Shown here piece by piece: positions 45,059 through 58,800 of a stretch of DNA of 64,000 bases (position 1 is its first letter; the number at the start of each line of letters is the position of its first letter). The translations under genes were made by a program, and so were the position numbers. The notes beneath the pieces were generated by a model. The model was not told where the DNA came from. It made no database searches and saw only the letters and a list, made by a program, of their open reading frames with translations. Source of the DNA: Acanthaster planci. Lineage: Eukaryota > Echinodermata > Asteroidea > Valvatida > Acanthasteridae. The stretch covers positions 42,726-106,725 of the forward strand of contig NW_019091663.1 in NCBI RefSeq assembly GCF_001949145.1. The letters run 5' to 3'.

Positions 45059-48000
45059 GACACTGGTTTGGCAGTAATGCTACAGGCACCACACTGCGAC
45101 GTTACTAGTCACTATGTTGTCAGTCGTTGGAAATCATTTCTGCTTGTTTTTTTTTCCCCAAATTTTTATGTCATCAGAGGTTCTTACATCGAAAAATGTC
45201 CCAGTAGTGTAAAGCCAGACTGATGCAGCTGACCCGCTAAAAAAGCGTGACCGACCATAAATGCGTAGGGTGGACCCGTGAACAAAACAGGCCCATCCAG
45301 TCCACACAAGATTACCCTTTTACTGGGAAACAGTTTTGAGGCATTTTGGGGTTAAGGTTACTCGTTGAAAAAAAAAAAAAGGAAGAGGAACAGTCCAGGA
45401 TGCCGTGAATAAGAATCCAGTTTCAAAAGTGTGCACAGTGCGGGAAGAACGGCCTTTTTTCACTGAGTTTACCGCAAATGTTCACGTTAGGGAGGTAACG
45501 TAAACGTGTGTGCCCTTCTTGTGTGTATGAGCATCGGCCACTAAATGCTAGCAAGGGGGCAAGTGGCTTTACCACTTTTGACATACAGCTTGTCAATTTT
45601 TGACATTGATACATGTGGCTGTCAAAACTTGTTCCAGGTGTGGAGAGCGTTGTTAGCTATCACTGGAATGGAACCATGGGGCAGGTTCCACTTTGATACA
45701 TTTTATTCCTGTTTGTTGCCAAACTTGGACCAGAGAAAATCTCAACATTAAAATTTGCTATTGACCTGAAAATGGAAACATGTTATTATTGAGAACCCCC
45801 CAAGTAAAAAAACACCCGACCAGGATTTCATTCCAGTTTGATAGCTTGCAAACAAATTGTTATTCAGAGTTATGAGTAGAGACAAAGGTTTAAATTTATA
45901 ACCAACTCAGAAACACTGCCAAACAGGACAGTGACCTGCTGGCCTCATGTTGAGATACTTAAAACCTGCCGAGGGGTTTCAGAGAATTGTTGGAGTATCT
46001 AGGAAGGCATCGGCAAGCTATTGTTACTGTATGTGGGAATCAGTAATTTTGTTTCCTGCGCAGCGGAAAGTGTTGACCACAGGTGGGGAAAAAGGAATGG
46101 TTTGTGCGCATTCCACAGTTGTAAGTTCAAGCTAAGCTATGTCCTCGCATGGCCTCGTACAACGTCTGACCTCACTAGCTGGCATGTCACATGGTATCAT
46201 TCAGGTGTTTCCTTTTTTTTTCTTCTAAGCGCTGTATTCATTTTCGAAATTCCCAGCAGCAATTCCGTTTTGTGCTCGGACACGGAGATTTCTACGCAAA
46301 CCGTGTGCAAATGATGTCGTTTAAAGCGATTGGCTATTCGATATCGCGCTCACCATGCGTACTGTGCATGTGCAGACTTGACATCACGTAAAAATCAAAT
46401 ATGAAAGTATTCAAGGATTATTTAAAATTGTGATTGTGTCCAGTATGACAAATTTTGTTCTTTTTTACTGAAAGCTCCGTAAAGTAGTATATTTATTAAT
46501 GTCAATGAACTGCATGCCATGCTGCTATGATTACACTTCAAACAAAGACAGCAGTCATACTTCCAGAACTTCAATCTCGAGGTCAGGGTCTTTGCTAGTC
46601 GTAAATTATTTGTGGGGCACTTTCCAACAATGCTGTACTTCTGGAACACCATTTTGGGACATGGCTACACGTTTAGGTTCTTATCAAAGCATTTGGTGCC
46701 AATTCCATTATCTTGAAGGGTGACGGGGAATGATTATCCAGTCCGATTTACTCAGGCACTTGCAGAAGACTGATCAATTAGACTTCAGTGAAATTTTTTT
46801 CAAACATTTCTGCGACTGTAAACCTTTCATTTTTTTCATACACGTATTTACATCATGAGTATGCATTGCACTGCTCACTGTGAGCACTCAGTCGAGGATT
46901 GAAGATGAGTCGCGTCCTCGCTCAGTTTTATTTTAGCCACAACAGTTCCCCCTTTGATCATGGCGATACATGTAAATTCCCAGCATGCAGACTAAGCGTG
47001 TAAACCAGTGAAGCTATAGGAGCGTCGTTCGACTCAAATGAAAGTAGAACTTTTATGCACTGGAGGGCGTGGCCCCGGTGCACTTGACTGCATGCAGTTT
47101 TCACCTGAATGCACACAACCGGTGGTATTATTGGGTTTACTTAAGCATTTACCAAGGAATGTTTCCTCCCAGCATACTGTAGCCGTCCTTTTTGGATAGT
47201 AAGGTCATTATTATTATAAGAACTGGCACATACACAGACTCAGTCGTGCCAGTTCAATTCTAAAAGTTAAAAGTAAATGAAATACGAATAAAAAAACAAA
47301 CTTGATTTTGATCAGTGTGAAAAAGGGGTCGTTTTGGATGGAGCATGTACTTGCACATGGTGAGGTTGTGGAGTTATTTTCTAGCTGTATCAATCTTTTT
47401 AACAATGCACAAACTTATGTAAGCTATTTTGATTTGCAAGTTTTTACTTTTGTTTGGATTTTACTATGTAGACGGCTTAATTTGTTGAAATCCTGCCCTG
47501 CATGTGATAAGTGTCATGTGGTTTGCACAAATGGGCACCCTCCTGCAAGCGTGCGTGTGTGTGACTCGTCTGCGCCGGGTGTAAATACTGTACATACGTT
47601 TTTTATTTCTTGTCTTTTCTGTTGTACTTTTTTTCCTCCAGTAAAATATTCAGATCCTTTGTTCAGTGTTTGTCTTACTAAATGAATTAGCTGTCTCTCT
47701 CTCTGTTTCTCTCTTTTGTTTTAAAGTATTTTTAGTGACCTTTGTAAAATTTCTTTAGCGTAGGCATTACAGACGGACACATACTGTACTGCAGTACGTG
47801 CACTTGTGTAGTTTTTAAGTAGACTAACGTAAAGCATTGAATGGTGTACATGTGTATACAGGGATTTGGTTTAGTTTTGTACATGTACTTTGGGTTTTCT
47901 AATTATGCACAGAGAAGATCACTTTATACCTTGAAGTCACCGGTAGATCCATTGCATTTTGTCATACATGTACGTACAGGTCTAGTTGTAGGAATAAATA

Positions 48001-51000
48001 ATGCTGTTAATGTACTAATTTTTATGCATTTCGAATACAGGTGAAAAGTTGTCTGAATTATATTTTTCAGTGCAGCATGTAATTAGAGCAGTTGTCTAGG
48101 GCCAGTCAAATTTTTTTTTCTTTTTCCTTTTTTTTTCTTCAAGTGTTTTGTACAATAATGCACTGGTCTGGGTCTTCAGGTCATATGAATATGAGTGACT
48201 TGTTTGAAAATGTCCACAATTCAGATTGAATATAGAAACAATATGTAAGATTACTTGAAATAATAACTTATGGTAATAACAAATAACTTATGGTAATAAC
48301 CCTGGTACATGTATTTAAATGACAGGTTACGTGTGCACTTAAATACGAGTGGCTGTATGTACCAGGCCATGTTAGCTGCAATGTCAGTGGTACTGATCAT
48401 CACATCAGGAAAGTCAGTGGAGGCATTCCAAAGAGGTAGAAATAATTCAACCTGTTTGAACACTGGGAGATATGCCGACAGTGATGGTGAAATGTAGGCC
48501 TTTGGCACGTTTCTTGGTCTTCTTTCTCCATTGCCTTTTACTCCAAAAGCAGAGAGCAGCTCATGTTGCTTGATGGACATACCCACACAGACGAATGCAT
48601 GTACGTGTAACCATTTGGCTGATCTTAATCAAGCATTTAGTGTCAAGTTCTGTGCTGCATACCCATGTGTGCCGACTAAGTGCCCGTTGGTAAAAGACCG
48701 ATGCTAGTTAGATGAAACGAGAGGGAAGAAATGTTTGGGTTGAAATCAGTTTGGAAGCCGAGGATTACGGGAACAGGACGAGGTACTTTTTTGACATCTC
48801 CCAAATTGCATGGAGGTCATTCCAGATGGCCTGTTGGATGTATAGGGTGGCATTGCATGGATTATAAGTTGTCTGTCGGGATTTGGCATTCCTAGCGAAT
48901 GAATGAAGGCATGTAAGCCTCTACTATCGTCCTGTAACAAAGGCTGACAGTCCCAAGCCTTGTCACTTGATTCCAAGGGGTTCAAAGTGTCTGCATGTAA
49001 AACAGGAAAGTGCTGCAAGTTTTCCACCAGGTACAAACTTGAATTTGAGACGTGTAGGCGTTGGTGGGCTTGTCATAGCAGATTTCAACTTTCCAGGGCC
49101 GTGTTGGTTTGCCGCTAGCATCCCTTTGTCGCGGAGCTGCAAGTACTGCCTCTGCTGCTTTCCTGTACAGAATGTAAATGATTTTTTTTTTTTGCTAAAA
49201 ATGCTGCTGTTAAAAAGTTTATTTGTGGCGTCGTGAAACACTGCACTTTCATTCTCTGCCAAAGGAGGGCTTTGTGGGCCGGTGGATACAGCTCTCTGAC
49301 AGGACAAATTGAAGTAGCTGACAGAATGCAACGTCGTGGTATTCACATCATTGTCAGTTCTAGTACCGAAATCTGCCTGATGTTGCTCAGTAAACCTGAA
49401 AATAGAAACTTGTACTTGTCTGAGGTCTACATGTACATGTACCTATTTACATGGAAGAGCAGGAGAGATCTGATTACTCATGGTCGGAGAAGCCCCAGGG
49501 AGTGAGAGCGTTTCACATGGTTATATGTGTTTGATAGGGAACTCACATTGACTCATGGGTTGTTTCTCCCGTCATGTCACACCAACTTGTTCTTTCAGAT
49601 ACGTCATTGTTAGGCATTGACAGAAATGTCCTTCATTGCTAGTGTCAAGGTCTCGCCAGAGATTCAAAGCATAGTCTGCTGTGTCAGGATGTGTGGAGCT
49701 TGCTATGAAGCAGACCAGAATGTCATTGTTTCGCCTTTTTCCCAGGTGTGGCGAACCTGTCAACATTGTTTCGTGTTGACGTATATCCAATGACTAAAGA
49801 ATCATGTGCCTAAGACACAACCATCAGGCATTACTTAATGCTGCGTTTTGATTTCGGCTCGCGCACAAGTATAATGGTGGCTGAAAAGTTGCTGTTGAAA
49901 GTATTCGACAAATAAAAAAAAAGATGGCACTCAAATACTGCCCAAGTTGTACTTGTTCGTGTAACAATCTCCAAAGGTTTTACCAAAAAGGAGCCATCAG
50001 CATCTCAGTTGGTTAACAGTGCGACATCAACCCACCAGATAGTTTTTGGATGCATTTCCTGTTGTTCTACCTCAGTATATATTCTTTAGGGGAAACTCTA
50101 GGCATCTTCTTACTGTGTTTGTGTTTTGTAATGTTGCCTGGCGACAAGAATCCGTAGGTTTTCTATTCTGTGTAGAGCCATGCTGTAGTGTTCTACCTCA
50201 GACAATGGCAGAGTGCGTCATGTGTGTGTAATGGAGGGGGTGCTTTTTTTTCTTGCAGAAAGTTGAGTGGCTGGGGTAGGGCTTATCTGTTCTTATCGAC
50301 TTCCAATAAGGCACTTGAGACGTAGATTTTTCAAATGCAACCTTTCTTCAGTAAAAAAAAAAAAATGGACATTGTAAAAGTGTAATGCATATGTACTAGA
50401 TTGACAAATGGGGTGTGTGCATGGCGAAGTGAAAAAAGCATGGTAAAATTTCACTGGACATTATCTTCATTTGCTGTGACATCGGGCAGTTTTTAACAGT
50501 GTAAAGACAGAAAGCACTACCCACTCCTCTCTTCCTTCCCCCCCCTTTTGCTCTCCTGGATGTTTTGTGTCATAAAGGTGTGGTTCTCAGCATGTTGCAT
50601 GTACCAGCCAAGGGTCGTCGGGTTGGCATTTCAGGCAACACCTTTTGGAATTCGAATGGGCTTTTGGATGGCACGTTTTGTATCCACATGCACTTGCCAA
50701 CATTAGCAAACCGTCTTGACTTATGAACACCCCTTTTGGCAGTCCAGCAAAAATTGGCCCCGCGAATGTGGACACCCCCCACTGGCTGCCGTGACCGAAA
50801 GACCAGCTGGCGATCTGGCTCTCTTGGAGGCTGGCACCTGCATGTATCCAGCACAGCGGACGAAGGCCGCGTCCTGAATCACTTGGCTATGGCTTGAAAT
50901 TAAACACAAGTCTAGGGTTGTAGCTGCAGCCAGTTTCCATAAAGTTGTGTACAATTTCAAGCCGCAGCCAAGTGATTTGGACACAGCCATACTGTGAAAC

Positions 51001-51640
51001 TGCCAAGGCAGCCGAGGAGACCTTGATTTCTCTCTGACTAGGATTCGAGTGATCTCCACAGGAGAACCACACCTGATGCAACTGAGCGCACACAAGATGT
51101 CAGACTTGTCATTTATGTAGCTGTGCATTTTTGGCACATAGAGCCGCTTTTTGGAAATTTTTAGAGTGAAGCAGATTGCTTAATCATGCTAGCGAAGACG
51201 ACTGTAAACTGACACAATTTCGTTTTTTAAAAAAGTGATTTCATGTAATCATGAGTAACAGTTCAACAACTAAACACAAACCACAGGAATTGACACTGTG
51301 AACCTGTAAAAAATGATACCACACAGAAAGAAATCACCTTTGCTGTTTTAAACTGAAAGTATATTATTGTAAATGTACAGAAAAAGAACAAAAAAAATTG
51401 AGTTAAGATGTGTAAAATATTGCCATAGTACAGTATGTGGAAGTAGTTGGTAGACCCGTAGCATACGTTGTGTTCATTATGAATACCAGCTGAATCAGTA
51501 TTGTAGATTAGGTATAGGCTGTTGCTGATGTTTGTTGAATAAGGGAAATGCTTCATGTATTCATGTGGTTCACATTCTTAATCCTTACCCGTAAATAAAG
51601 GTGTCCCAAAAATGGACCTTGTGGTGAGCTGTGTTATGTG
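45059..51640 (+). other. ACVR2 downstream region, probable long 3' UTR
   Basis: No exon with protein similarity appears between the ACVR2 stop and the ORC4 stop at 52845. The strand carries many T-rich and ATGTA-rich stretches. An imperfect inverted repeat (50865-50989) and a G/C tract near 44413 (just inside the gene) are the main structures. A good polyadenylation arrangement occurs at 51594, so a 3' UTR of about 6.5 kb is possible. Confidence 0.45.
50865..50989. repeat. Imperfect inverted repeat (hairpin), about 45-bp arms
   Basis: The arms 50865-50909 and 50944-50989 share aatcacttggct and ggcttgaaatt in inverse order, with the outer parts ggccgcgtcc and ggctgtgtcc. The loop is about 34 bp. 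It may be a small MITE or a structured 3' UTR element. Confidence 0.7.
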
Positions 51641-51645
51641 GTTTA
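51594..51645 (+). terminator. Candidate polyadenylation signal of ACVR2
   Basis: AATAAA at 51594-51599 is followed about 20-45 bases later by a GT-rich stretch (ttgtggtgagctgtgttatg). This is the best such arrangement I found on the plus strand before the convergent ORC4 gene. Confidence 0.4.
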
Positions 51646-52844
51646 TCGCTGGACTGACGAGAACTTGCATTCCAGATTGAAATGGAATCTTTGGAGAAAT
51701 GAGCCGGGGACCTTAATTGCGTCCGTCAAAAAAAAGGAAAACATGGACACAGTTTTTATTTTTTTCCTGATCTGAGCCCAGAAGATCGGAAGATTCCTGT
51801 TGCCCCTAACAGAATGACCCCAACAGAGTCAGAGTGTATAGGGTACATCCTCGGAAATGGTCACCCTGAGAAAAGCAGACGAGTCGTTCCTTATCATGGT
51901 AAATAGCACAGAGCATCAGCACATCACAAAGAAAGAGGGGTTGTGCTCCGTGTACTTGGCACCAACAAAAGGTGTTAACAGATAATACAAGGAATTTCAT
52001 GCTCGATGTGTTCACAATACTGACTGGCTGTTTTAATATACCACATTTCTTTTGAAATAAAGTGTCACTTTTTTCAATGATTTTGTGTGTGAAATTATCA
52101 GCGACCAAGTATGAAAACAGCAGTGGCATTTGTGCAGCCTGACTGGCCGCCATCTTGCTTTGCGTGCAACCAGTTCAGAAAAGGAAGATGGTGGGCCTCC
52201 ACTCTTCCTGTAAAATTTTAGTTTTTCTCCGGAATCTGGAATGGAGCGAACTTGCCTTTTCTGTCAAGTACATATGCTAGGTCATGTGAGAATCCTCCAA
52301 ATAAAGTTGTACACCAAGGTCTTTGGGACAAATTACCTTGTTATAAGAGGGACCTTGTGTTATCAGTATTAGAAAACAGAAACTCCAGACTCGGTGGCGG
52401 GCCTAAAATTTTCCTTGTTATAAAGCAGGATGTTACAATAACAGTGCTCCTTGGTTGAAGAGCACCCTCGTAAGCAGAGATGAGATAGGATGGTGGGAAA
52501 TTTTTCAACCTGGCTCGTATATGCGCCCGGTGCACATGCGATGACCGTGCATTCATATAGAAATTGGTTGTGTACGCTCCACTCGTTCCATGCTGAAAGC
52601 GCATGAACCTCCACGAGCTGAAGCAGTAACATCCCACCCAAGAACTATCAATGTTCCCACTTGGTGTTGATTATCGGGGCTCACTGTACGATGAGGATTC
52701 TGTTGAAGCCTCAGGTTTCATTTTCAGGTTACTGACACTTCGCTGATGCTGATCGTGTTTCTTGATGCCTATTAGCATAACACAGACAGGGTTCGAGGGT
52801 CCAGGTGAGCCGATCCCAGGCGAGTCTCGGGCACATGTCGGACA

Positions 52845-55800
52845 TCATGAAGGTAGGGGGTTGGAGGCCCAGTGTTTCAGTTCGCTGGGACAGCCCGGGT
52901 GGGTATTGAGAACGTCCATGAGCTGGGCAGGTGTGACGAGTAGGGACATTGCTCTGTATTCCTTCTGTGTACGAGAACCGTGCCCGTCGACAGCCTTCAC
53001 AATCTCCAAGGCAACCAGATGCTCAAAAGCCTGCAAGAGAGAAAAGTAATTACCATACTTCATACATATTCATAATCTGGAGCCAAATTGTCCGTCATGT
53101 GCTAGATGCTATTTTTGGTGTTCACAAGGTGTGCCCACAAGGATCCATACTCTGGTCAATCATGCATGCAAGGTACACTGATGCTTGGCCTACCCTTACC
53201 AGTCTTCTAAATGTGTGTTTATGAAGCAATCGTAGAACTGTTGCATGGGCTTACGCATGCACCACAAATATCAACCTACAGTAGCCACTCACGAAAATAT
53301 GTCAAACACTTTTCTTGGATCGAATGGTTCCACATATGAACTAGCTTGTCAACTTCAATGTCGCGGGGATGACTAACATCAACTTTCAACCCATGTTAGA
53401 ATCCATTTTCAGTCAAATCGAAACTCGGTCGTAAAGCTGGCCACAAATGGCACGGGATAAATAGTGAGAAAGGAATGACTTAGTCTCCCTTTCTTTGAAT
53501 AACTTGCACCTTGAGACAATGTTTGAAATTGACTTGTGACAGATTTCTGAGTAGAGTACACTGCAGCCATTCAGGACTGGAGGGGAGAGGTATTTTAAAC
53601 TCAATTGTGACCCTTCACCACAAAATGAGCTGAAAGTTGGAATTTTCAAAAATGGAGATATTGGTATTTTTTAATTAAGCAGAAAAGAGTTTTCCAGTGG
53701 TATGTACATGGACCAATTAGGGTAAAGATGGAAGTTGACAACATGATATTATTCTGGCAGCTTTGCATCTTTGTTTCTGACATTTCTGACGAGGCGTGAA
53801 TAATGCTACCATCAAAATTGCTGAGAAACTGACGTTTTTATATATGATCCTGCAATATTTGGAGTTGAATGGGAGACAGGTTACTAAAATATTACAAAAC
53901 TCCAAAATTGACCTCCACCTCAATATCTGACTTTGTACTGTCAAAATAGGAAAGAGCGGAATGCGACTTTATGTTCATTTTGTTGTGACGGGTCACAATT
54001 TGGCTAGCATCTGTTGATGAAATGTGTACAACTGCTTACCTTTAACACGACTGGCTTTTCAAAACACTGAACAACGTGAGCCTTCCTCTGCACAAACTTC
54101 AGGTATTCTATCCAATGAAATGTACAGGCGAAGGTTTATCAACTAGCTGAATGAATCCATCATTTGTGCCAATATTACAAGGACTTTCATGTCACAAATA
54201 CGTTTTTAACAAGCGATTACAAGCTATAATTTGTCTTCCACAAAATACAAAGACTTGACAGACTGAACTGCATTTGAGATGCAAGACATCTGGATATAAT
54301 ACAGGCACTTATTACAACTATATTGGGTGGTTTCTCTAAAGCCACATTTAATTAACAATCCTACCAATTCAATTCCTGAAAATATTCCATGTTCAGCCAA
54401 AGTCGTTTGAAAAACCTACTAAGCTCAAAATGCTGAAGTTAAACTCAATGGGAAACACTACATTTATTCCATGATTAAAGACCCCGCAAACTGTCCTCTA
54501 TGAGTGATCCTTGATGTAAGAGGAAGAAAATTGATTCTGTGCTCACCATTGTACACCATTTCAAAGTTGAATGGATCACCGTCGTTCAGCTCTGTCAGGT
54601 GCTTCATTCCAATGACCAATGACAACTGCAAGACCGAGATGCCTGAAATTACAGAGCAAATCTCAAAGTTGACAAGTTTTCAGTGAGATGACCCACAGGG
54701 TCCTGTGGCACACTCTGATGATTATGAAGCACTCTGAAATGCACAATCGTTAGAATGCAGCTCAATAGACTCGCCCCGATGTTGGTTTTTACTTATGGTA
54801 GTGAAATGTGGAGGTCCTGCCAACCAGCTTGCCAACAAGCAAGCCAGTCGGGGGGGGGGGGAGCCAGCCAAGCGGGGAACCAACCAAGCAGCCAGTATGT
54901 CCTAGACATTCTCACCGTGCAGCATAGCTGCTTTGGAATCAGCAGCGAGATGTTTACTGGATTCCAATAAGTCCACTGGCTGAATCTCAGGGTGATCGTC
55001 GCTGACTCTACAGATCGGTAGAAGCTGTCACAAAAAAAAATTAACAGAACTATACAACAAAGATAAAAAAAAATGGTTGAATGCATCCAATTCATTGTGG
55101 TGTACTCCATCCCAAACAAAGAAAAGGAAGACTATTTCTGGATTGTTACGTCTATCAACAGCAATGGCAACATCTTTGAAATACCATACTACGTGTAACA
55201 TTTTCAAACCACTTTCAAAAAGTAAATCAAATTCTCTGAGAGAAGAATTTGTCACTACTTACCAAGAGCGACTGAAGTCCACAGATGCTTTTGTCAAGCT
55301 GATGGGCCTTCTTAAGAACATCATGGACAGTTGAATTGCTGCATAATGTCTAGCACGAGACAAGAAAAGAAAAAAAAAAGAGCCAACCACATATAAGTAT
55401 GTACCTGTTTGTAGAATGCCACAAGATGATGTACACCTTAAAAACAAAAAGGAATAAGCAGGAGTATATGCAAATTTGTACAGTATGGAGCCAAAATGGA
55501 CACAAGGCTGCTCCGTGTTCTGTTCATTCCCTCACCCTGCTGGAAAACGTGAAACATAACAGTCCTAAGACAATCCGTGTGCAAGAATTCTGTGTAACAG
55601 GCTGTGACACCATACACAAGCTGCCATGGTTAAGGTGAATGCCCCCCCCATCCAGACTGCAGCAAGTACCAAGTTGAGGATTAACAGGTTTGATCTGCAC
55701 ACTGGTTAATCCCAAGTGTATGCAGAGGAAAGTGCCTGTGAACATGTGGAACGTGACTACCCTTTCTGTTCTTGTTGCCTCAGTAGCGCCCTCTTAACTG

Positions 55801-58800
55801 CATTCACATACATGATGTTGACTATTCCACTACGTTACACAGGCAATGCAGACGCTGCCAAACTGGCGCTTGCATGTGGTTGAAGCTGCCCGTAGGAATA
55901 TATGCGATCACCGTGGCCAAAGCGGTCCACACGTGGTGGTATTGTTTACATTTAGTCACATGGGTGAAAAAGGTCTATGGCCACCTCTACAAGGCTACTC
56001 TGATACCGTTGTCAATTGATTTCAATTCACAGCAAGATTTCTCACCTCAATGCTTTGATTCCAGCGTTTGACAAACTTGGCGTCCCCGACCGCTGAAGGC
56101 AGCGTCAGCATCCTCTGGCAGGCCTCTTTGTAGGCAGGGAAGGTGAGCGAATTGAAGACGTGGATGTGACGATGGGAGAAGCGGGACTTGACCCGCTTCT
56201 CCAGGAGCTCCACTACATCCTGAGATTGATGGGGAAAGAAATTGGCGTGAACTTGTCGGTGGATGGTTTCTTTTTACCCCGAGCTACAGAGTTGCTGCTA
56301 GGACTTGCCCTACTGCCAAAAAATCCAACCCTTCCTCGCACCTCGGGCATTAGCACCCATTAAGTAGTGTTGTATTCAAGACCACGCACAAGACCAGTCA
56401 CAAATTAAAGGGTGAACAATGACAAAGGAATGCTTCTGCTGGAGTTACTTTCGACAGCTTGCGTCTTGCATTCAGACCGGAGGTCGTGTGGAGTCTTGAT
56501 TACAACACCAAGTTGGGCTTTACAGTCCTAATTCGGTCAAAATCAAGCAGACCAGTAATGTTGGACAATCAGAGATTTCAATAGGCCCTTGTGTTAAACA
56601 TAGATTTGGTAGAGTACACAAAATATGCATCGTTGCGTATTGTCACTGTTTTCCCAAGACCCAGCGAGAAAAAACTCTTGGACTTAGCCATATGCTACCG
56701 GGGAGCCCGGTTTCGGGCACATAAGCTTATACAGGAAATCGGGGAGCCCGAAACCGGACAAAAGAGCTGGGCCTTGTAACAAAAGACTGTACTCGGAACA
56801 AAAGACCAAGCTGTTGGGAATTGCCAACATTTTTTGTAGTTGTCAATAGCGGAGGATATCCGTCCTTATTTTGAGAGATTATACCACTGTTTGTGGCATT
56901 CGGCATGAGCGGATTACCAACGGAGACAAAAGCGCTCCAGTGATGAGTGATATATACCGCTGCACGCTAATCCGGCCCTTATTGAAAAGACGCCAGTAGT
57001 GCACTGTTTCAGGAACAAAAGAAAGTTACATAACACTGCACAATCTGGGCTCTTTTTACAAGGCGGCAGGCCTGGCTGAAACACTCGGTTGTCAATAGAT
57101 GTTGTCTGTCAGATTAGTCACCAGACAGTTATTTGTGCGGATGTAAGTGTCCAGTTGTGATGAATCTATGATTTTTTGAAGAATTCTGAAAACGGAAAAT
57201 CTTGAAAATGTCCCAGTTTTATGTCATGCAACTTCAAATTCCATCCGGCAGCAAGTGGTTAAGACAGGAAGTGGAATCAAACCCTTATTTGAGCAGATGT
57301 CTTTGTCGTATAATATCTTCAAATCTCGCCAAAAACAAATGGAAATGCAAAACAAATCAAGAGGCGGGAAGAAGCAATTTGCCGATCACAATGTAAACAT
57401 GCTTTCAAGTGGCTTGAGCAAACAGCTTTTGGATCATTCCTGCTTACGGTTATTTCCCCACCTCCTTATTTGACTTCAGCCCCTCCCCCTGCTCACCAAT
57501 CTCCGTGTGATGCCAACGACGGCTATGGGTGTCTGCGCTGACTGGCAGATGTCGAACAGATTGTACAGCAGCGTCTGGTTCTTGTGATAGGCAAAGAGAT
57601 CAAACTCCTCCAGGACAAACAAGATTGACTGCGCCGAGTCGCTCCCTGCTCACAAAGATGAAATAGTGATTAACATGGGCAAGAGGGGCCGAGTAGCATC
57701 AAGTGGTTGGACATACCTCCTTCTTTGTGCTATTTGGAACTTTAACTGTTTACGGAAACGGCTCTGCCATTTAAAGCTTTTTCATGAGTTTCCTCTTTTG
57801 GAAGTGTTCTTGAAGTCCCAAAAGTGTGAATGCAAAAAGTTACAGAAGTAAATTTACCACTTTTCAATGCCTCCAGAAGAAATGCCAGGTTTTCAGCAAA
57901 GGAACCCTAAAAGAAGAAAAATAAAAGGCCGTTTTAATATTGCCATCAAATTGATGTCTGCAAAGAGCCTGTGCAAAAAGGGGGAAAACTTCCAGGTTTC
58001 CTAGGGCAGGATTCTAATCAAGGACTTCTGGGTCATTCTACAAATTAGGGGGCCAATTTTTTTTTTTCGCCATCACATCTGACATTTGATTTTGTACATG
58101 AAGGACACATTCTCTATTTTCCAAGAGTGATGAATTAATGCAAATTACCTGCCAAACAAATAGAAAATAGTTTGAAATCAATTTCAGTGACATTTCCAAG
58201 TCAAATTACACAGGTAAGGTGTAACAGGGCCGGAAAAAGTGTCACACTTTTGGACCCTGAATTTATAGAATGACCCTTCTGCTCAATAGTACTGAAATCC
58301 TGGCCGCTCGTCCAACAAAGAAGCCAGAAATGGCTGGAAGCTTACAATCCAACAAAGAAACTATTGACAGGATTTAAAATTATCACAGTGACTGTGAACA
58401 AAGATCCTTCATTGTACAGGTTGCCCACGATGTCAAAATTTGGTGTTAACCCTCGACTACTGATTTGAACCTGACATCAGTGCACAGCCAGCTAAACCAT
58501 CCACTGTGTTTGCAGTCTGTGATTGTCGTATATTCCATGAGATTTACACGGTGAAACAAATGACAACATAACATTAATCGTGTTGAGGAGAAAATGATGC
58601 ACTCACAAAGACTTTATCGCCGACCACGTTGTCTAGTCGCAACTGTCTGGTGATCTCCTCTATGGCAATTTTGTCGTCGGTCTGCAGGAGTCCGTTCAGC
58701 CGGACAATGAGCAGGTTCTTACTGACTCGGGGATTGGCTTCTATCTCGCTCAAGACGCTTGACACCAGCTGGCAAATGGGACGGGAGATTAAAAACCCTC

